The translations under genes were made by a program, and so were the position numbers. DNA of 10,546 bases. Source: an uncultured Lachnospiraceae bacterium (GTDB lineage: Bacteria > Bacillota > Clostridia > Lachnospirales > Lachnospiraceae). The stretch spans positions 1 through 10,546 of the forward strand of contig CAKZZH010000116.1 of the NCBI GenBank assembly GCA_937885345.1. The letters run 5' to 3'. Positions 7,337 to 10,546 of the stretch are shown here, in pieces. Each line of letters begins with the position of its first letter. Positions within the stretch are counted from its first letter, which is position 1. Below the pieces are notes generated by a model. It was not told the DNA's origin, made no database searches, and saw only the letters and a program-made list of their open reading frames with translations.

Positions 7337-7966
7337 ATGATCAATGTAGAATATGATGTTATCGGTATGTGCGCGACCAATACCTACTGCGTATTTGATA
7401 GTGACACCGGTAAAATGATAATAATAGATCCTGCCGGCTCTGCTGACAGGATTTTTGCGCGAATTGCCCGTAAGCAGGCGACGCCTGAAGCAATCCTTTT
7501 AACACACGGACATATCGACCATATACTTGCGGTCGGCGAGATCAGGGATCGTTACCATATTCCCGTATATGCGTGCGAAGCGGAGAGGGAACTTCTTAAC
7601 AGTCCGTATATGAATCTGTCTTTGGATTTTACCGGAAAGGAATGTACGGTTGAAGCGGATAAATACTTAAACGGAGGAAATGTGATAAGGCTGCTTGACC
7701 GTGACATTACATGCATTGCAACGCCCGGACATACCGTAGGCGGAATGTGCTTCTATTTCAAGGAGGACGGGATATTGTTCTCCGGTGATACGCTTTTTCG
7801 CGAGAGCGTCGGCAGAAGCGATCTTCCGACCGGGGATGGCGCTTTGCTTATCCGTTCCATTAAGGATAAACTTATGATCCTGCCGGACGATACGGTGGTT
7901 TATCCCGGACATATGGATGCTACGACTATCGGCTACGAGCGTAGAAATAATTATTTTCTGGACTGA
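7337..7966 (+). CDS. Metallo-beta-lactamase-fold hydrolase, glyoxalase II-like
   Basis: This 209-residue cytoplasmic protein has all metal ligands of the dinuclear metallo-hydrolase fold: THGHIDH (H57, H59, D61, H62), H132 in TPGHT, D151 in SGDTLF and H192 in YPGHMD. The pattern LFRESVGRSDLPTGD (153-167) and the lack of the long C-terminal substrate domain place it with short, YcbL-like glyoxalase II relatives found throughout bacteria. Members hydrolyse thioesters in vitro, but the natural substrate here is unknown. The start follows AAGAGGT at 7324-7330, 14 bases after rel ends. The stop is two bases before hemZ, so the three genes are very likely co-transcribed. A hydrolase of this type between rel and hemZ is a recurrent arrangement in Clostridia. 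Confidence 0.9.
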   Translation: MINVEYDVIGMCATNTYCVFDSDTGKMIIIDPAGSADRIFARIARKQATPEAILLTHGHIDHILAVGEIRDRYHIPVYACEAERELLNSPYMNLSLDFTGKECTVEADKYLNGGNVIRLLDRDITCIATPGHTVGGMCFYFKEDGILFSGDTLFRESVGRSDLPTGDGALLIRSIKDKLMILPDDTVVYPGHMDATTIGYERRNNYFLD

Positions 7967-7968
7967 TT

Positions 7969-9417
7969 ATGATATATCTTGATATTGATTCACACGATTT
8001 TGAAAATGATATAAGGGTTATGACTCTTGCATTTTACCTGGGCGAGCGCATTGTTACGGAGCATAGCGATGATGCCCGGTATTTGCTGTGCATCCGTGTA
8101 GGTTCCCTTGAGGGCGGATATGCGGGATATGTACGAGCAGAGGGCTTAGAGCATAGTTTTGAGAGAACGCCGGGCGGAGATCATAAGGCGATAAGGAATG
8201 ATCTTAAGAGGACTTTGTACGGGATATTCAGTACTCTTACCGGTAAAATACTTCCCTGGGGAACGCTTACCGGAATAAGGCCATGTAAGATCCCTCTTTC
8301 TCTTATCGAGCAGGGGCTTGATATGGATGCAATAATAAGGCATATGAGGGATGAGTATCTGGCTTCGCCCGCAAAAGTGCGTATAAGCTATGATGTCGCG
8401 GCCACGGAAAACAGGGTGCTTGCAGGTATCGATTATGCCAATGAATACAGTCTGTATGTAGGTATTCCTTTTTGCCCTACAACGTGTCTGTATTGTTCTT
8501 TTACATCGTATTATATCGGCGCTTGGAAGGATAGAGTGGATGAGTATCTGGATGCTCTGATCAAGGAACTAAAATATATCGCAGAGCGTAATACAGGCAG
8601 AAAACTTACCAGCATCTATCTGGGCGGCGGTACGCCGACAACACTTGAAGGGCCGCAGCTTGAGAGACTGCTGACTTTTATCAACGAGCATTTTGATATA
8701 TCGGATATAAGAGAGCGATGCGTTGAAGCGGGGCGTCCGGACAGCATCACGCGCGAGAAGCTTCTTGCGATAAAATCCTGTGGATTCGAGCGTATTTCAA
8801 TCAATCCGCAGACCATGAACGATAAGACGCTCAGACTTATCGGAAGACAGCATGACAGCAGGCAGGTAGAGGAAGCATTTTATATGGCAAGAGATTGCGG
8901 TTTTCCGGATATCAATATGGACCTGATCGTCGGGCTTCCCGGCGAAGGGCTTGAAGAACTCCAAGTAACGCTTGATAAGGTGGAGGAGTTTGCTCCGGAG
9001 AATCTTACAATTCATTCACTTGCGGTAAAGCGTGCCGCGCGCCTTAATACCTCCTATGAGGAGAGCATTTACAAGCCTCTTACTGATATTTCGCATATGG
9101 CCGAGTCCGATACGTTTATGACTTATGCCGAGGAAAGGGCGGATGCAATGGGCTACATTCCTTATTATCTCTATCGGCAGAAGAACATGGCGGGCAATCT
9201 TGAGAATGTAGGTTACGCAAAGCCCGGCAAAGAAGGCATTTACAACATAGCGATAATGGAAGAGAAGCAGACCATTTGGGCCGCGGGCGCAGGTGCTCAG
9301 AGTAAAATAGTCTTCCCCGGCGACCGCGTTGAGCGCTGTGAAAACGTCAAGAATGTCGAAGATTATATTACACGTGTGGACGAGATGATCGAGAGAAAGG
9401 CGGCATTTCTTGAATGA
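7969..9417 (+). CDS. hemZ: HemZ, radical SAM coproporphyrinogen III oxidase-like protein
   Basis: This is a radical SAM enzyme of the HemN/HemZ group, annotated as oxygen-independent coproporphyrinogen III dehydrogenase. The 482 residues have the HemZ-type N-terminal region with GTLTGIRPCK (98-107). The core follows: GIPFCPTTCLYCSF with the CX3CX2C iron-sulfur cluster cysteines C169, C173 and C176, GGGTPT (219-224) for S-adenosylmethionine binding, and the later segments ISINPQTM, INMDLIVGLPGE and ENLTIHSLAVK. The third Cys is followed by Ser-Phe and there is no fourth Cys as in HemN (CXC), typical of HemZ and HemW. True activity is uncertain: many Lachnospiraceae lack a full haem pathway, so a HemW-like or other role is possible. 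The start codon comes two bases after the preceding stop and has no clear Shine-Dalgarno sequence, suggesting translational coupling. The N-terminus (MIYLDIDSHDFENDI) matches the family, supporting this start. Confidence 0.9.
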   Translation: MIYLDIDSHDFENDIRVMTLAFYLGERIVTEHSDDARYLLCIRVGSLEGGYAGYVRAEGLEHSFERTPGGDHKAIRNDLKRTLYGIFSTLTGKILPWGTLTGIRPCKIPLSLIEQGLDMDAIIRHMRDEYLASPAKVRISYDVAATENRVLAGIDYANEYSLYVGIPFCPTTCLYCSFTSYYIGAWKDRVDEYLDALIKELKYIAERNTGRKLTSIYLGGGTPTTLEGPQLERLLTFINEHFDISDIRERCVEAGRPDSITREKLLAIKSCGFERISINPQTMNDKTLRLIGRQHDSRQVEEAFYMARDCGFPDINMDLIVGLPGEGLEELQVTLDKVEEFAPENLTIHSLAVKRAARLNTSYEESIYKPLTDISHMAESDTFMTYAEERADAMGYIPYYLYRQKNMAGNLENVGYAKPGKEGIYNIAIMEEKQTIWAAGAGAQSKIVFPGDRVERCENVKNVEDYITRVDEMIERKAAFLE

Positions 9418-9432
9418 TGCAGGGGTGAAAAG

Positions 9433-10449
9433 ATGAGTAAGAACATTAAATACAAAATAACAAGAACGTTACTTATACCGGCAGCAGTGTTTCTGATAAT
9501 TTCGGGATGTACGAAAGCGTCGACATCTGTATCCGAACCGATCGAAACCACGGCGACGACTGAGGCAACGATAGAAGCCGCAACGTCCGAAGCGGCAACG
9601 TCCGAGATGCCGACAACCGAGGCTATGACAACAGAGGCTACGACAACCGAAGCGCCGACAACCGAGGCGCCGACTGAAGCCGCAGACACGCAGATAACAA
9701 GCACGGTCGTTACGCTGACATCTGATATGAAATATGCCGAAAACAGTATGATATCAACGGGGAGCGCTGTACTTTACAGCAATCCTGCCGGAAATAATAT
9801 CACCGTATGCGTAAACGCGGGGCACGGAACAACGGGAGGAAGTTCGGTTAAAACTCTCAGCCATCCCGATGGATCCGCAAAAATCACGGGCGGAACAACG
9901 GCAGCAGGACAGATCTATTCTACCGCAGTTTCTTCCGGCATGACTTTTCTTGACGGAACGACCGAGGCGGATGTAACCCTTGCGGCGGCAATCCTCCTTA
10001 AGGATGAGCTTCTAAGCAGAGGCTATAATGTCCTTATGATAAGAGAAAGCAAGGATGTGCAGCTTGATAATGTTGCAAGAAGCGTTCTTGCCAACAACTA
10101 TGCAGACTGTCATATTGCAATTCACTGGGATTCGACCGAGACCGATAAGGGGGCATTTTATTGTAAAGTGCCTGATGTGGCCGATTATAAGGCTATGGAG
10201 CCCGTTACGTCTACATGGGAGAAGAGCGATAAGCTCGGCGAGATGCTTATAAACGGACTTTCTTCAAACGGTTTTATAATATTCGGCTCCGGTTACATGG
10301 AGATGGATCTTACACAAACCTCGTATTCATCGGTTCCGAGCATAGATATTGAATGCGGCGATAAGGCCTCAGATCACTCCGAAGCGGAACTTAAATCACT
10401 TGCAAAGGCTCTGGCGGATGGTGTCGATGCATTTTATTCGCAAAGTTAA
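9433..10449 (+). CDS. Lipoprotein N-acetylmuramoyl-L-alanine amidase (Amidase_3)
   Basis: This is a predicted zinc amidase that cuts the bond between N-acetylmuramic acid and L-alanine in peptidoglycan, tethered outside the cell. Residues 1-25 form a lipoprotein signal peptide with lipobox ISGC (C26). Residues 27-90 are a Thr/Glu/Ala-rich linker likely to span the wall. The catalytic domain (about 123-338) has zinc ligands H131 (NAGHG), E178 (TEADVTL) and H231 (IAIHWDS), and the catalytic Glu E307 (IDIECGD). The 47-residue H-to-E spacing is longer than in minimal family members and resembles the CwlC/LytC-like subgroup with an insert there. Asn replaces the usual Asp before AGHG. No SH3 or wall-binding repeat is visible. 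A GGGGTG site lies just upstream, 15 bases after hemZ, so it is probably in the same transcript. Confidence 0.88.
   Translation: MSKNIKYKITRTLLIPAAVFLIISGCTKASTSVSEPIETTATTEATIEAATSEAATSEMPTTEAMTTEATTTEAPTTEAPTEAADTQITSTVVTLTSDMKYAENSMISTGSAVLYSNPAGNNITVCVNAGHGTTGGSSVKTLSHPDGSAKITGGTTAAGQIYSTAVSSGMTFLDGTTEADVTLAAAILLKDELLSRGYNVLMIRESKDVQLDNVARSVLANNYADCHIAIHWDSTETDKGAFYCKVPDVADYKAMEPVTSTWEKSDKLGEMLINGLSSNGFIIFGSGYMEMDLTQTSYSSVPSIDIECGDKASDHSEAELKSLAKALADGVDAFYSQS
9553..9681 (+). repeat. Degenerate 15-bp coding repeat, pentapeptide [A/P/M/T]-T-[T/S]-E-A linker
   Basis: Inside the amidase gene, codons for residues 41-83 repeat a five-residue unit: ATTEA, ATSEA, ATSEM, PTTEA, MTTEA, TTTEA, PTTEA, with shortened units TIEA and PTEA. 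At the DNA level, ACAACCGAGGC-like strings recur at 15-base steps. The repeat makes a flexible, probably extended linker between the lipid anchor and the catalytic domain. Such arrays can change copy number by slippage, so linker length may differ between strains. The opposite strand of this stretch is also open but is only a shadow of the repeat. Confidence 0.85.
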
Positions 10450-10546
10450 GCTTTTTATTACATAAATCACTAAAAAAACGTTTTGTATTTCCGTAGGGTA
10501 AAGTTTTTGTAGGGATTTTAGAAATAGAAAAAGCATCCAATCTCTG

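Noticed and set aside
9363..9704. Minus-strand open frame with repeated Val-Ala-Ser units
   Set aside because: It is the reverse complement of the amidase linker repeat and the end of hemZ. The repetitive product follows from the 15-bp coding repeat.
10472..10489. AAAACGTTTT palindrome after the amidase as a terminator
   Set aside because: The stem is almost entirely A-T, has no loop and lacks a proper T-run, so it would not be a stable terminator hairpin.
10493..10514. Two GTAGGG direct repeats 16 bases apart after the amidase, possible operator
   Set aside because: Six-base matches in a short AT-rich end sequence are expected by chance, and no downstream gene is visible to be regulated.

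Overview
The window reads as conserved housekeeping DNA from a Gram-positive anaerobe of the Clostridia, most likely Lachnospiraceae (Butyrivibrio/Roseburia-like). The evidence is the gene order secDF-recJ-apt-rel-MBL hydrolase-hemZ, the fused SecDF, strong GGAGG-type ribosome binding sites, and a lipoprotein amidase with a Thr/Glu/Ala-rich linker. Placement below family level is not possible by eye. The first 24 bases are Illumina adapter sequence, not genomic DNA, so the left edge is an assembly or read end and the window is probably a whole contig.

Layout, all genes on the + strand. Positions 1-24 are adapter. Positions 26-109 hold the possible last codons of an upstream gene, followed by a small GAAA-loop hairpin. 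secDF (139-2430) ends in a clear intrinsic terminator (2460-2487). A 25-bp tandem repeat (2504-2562) lies immediately upstream of recJ (2585-4321). Then come apt (4377-4901), a hairpin with an overlapping candidate promoter (4942-4978), the bifunctional (p)ppGpp gene rel (5034-7322), a metallo-beta-lactamase-fold hydrolase (7337-7966), hemZ (7969-9417) and a lipoprotein N-acetylmuramoyl-L-alanine amidase (9433-10449). The last 97 bases are AT-rich and hold nothing I can name. No intergenic stretch exceeds 300 bases.

Functionally the genes cover protein export (SecDF), DNA repair (RecJ), purine salvage (Apt), the stringent response (Rel), a glyoxalase-II-like hydrolase, a HemN-type radical SAM enzyme and cell-wall turnover. 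The tight spacing from rel to the amidase (gaps of 14, 2 and 15 bases) suggests one transcript. The link between Apt (a PRPP/purine enzyme) and Rel (a purine nucleotide alarmone enzyme) is a conserved neighbourhood in this group.

I found no mobile element, CRISPR array, RNA gene or convincing new system. The points most worth checking are the 25-bp repeat of start-stop mini-ORFs before recJ, the loss of the usual transmembrane Asp in the SecF half, the promoter candidate nested in the post-apt hairpin, the amidase occupying the slot where hisS-aspS is often found, and the adapter contamination.
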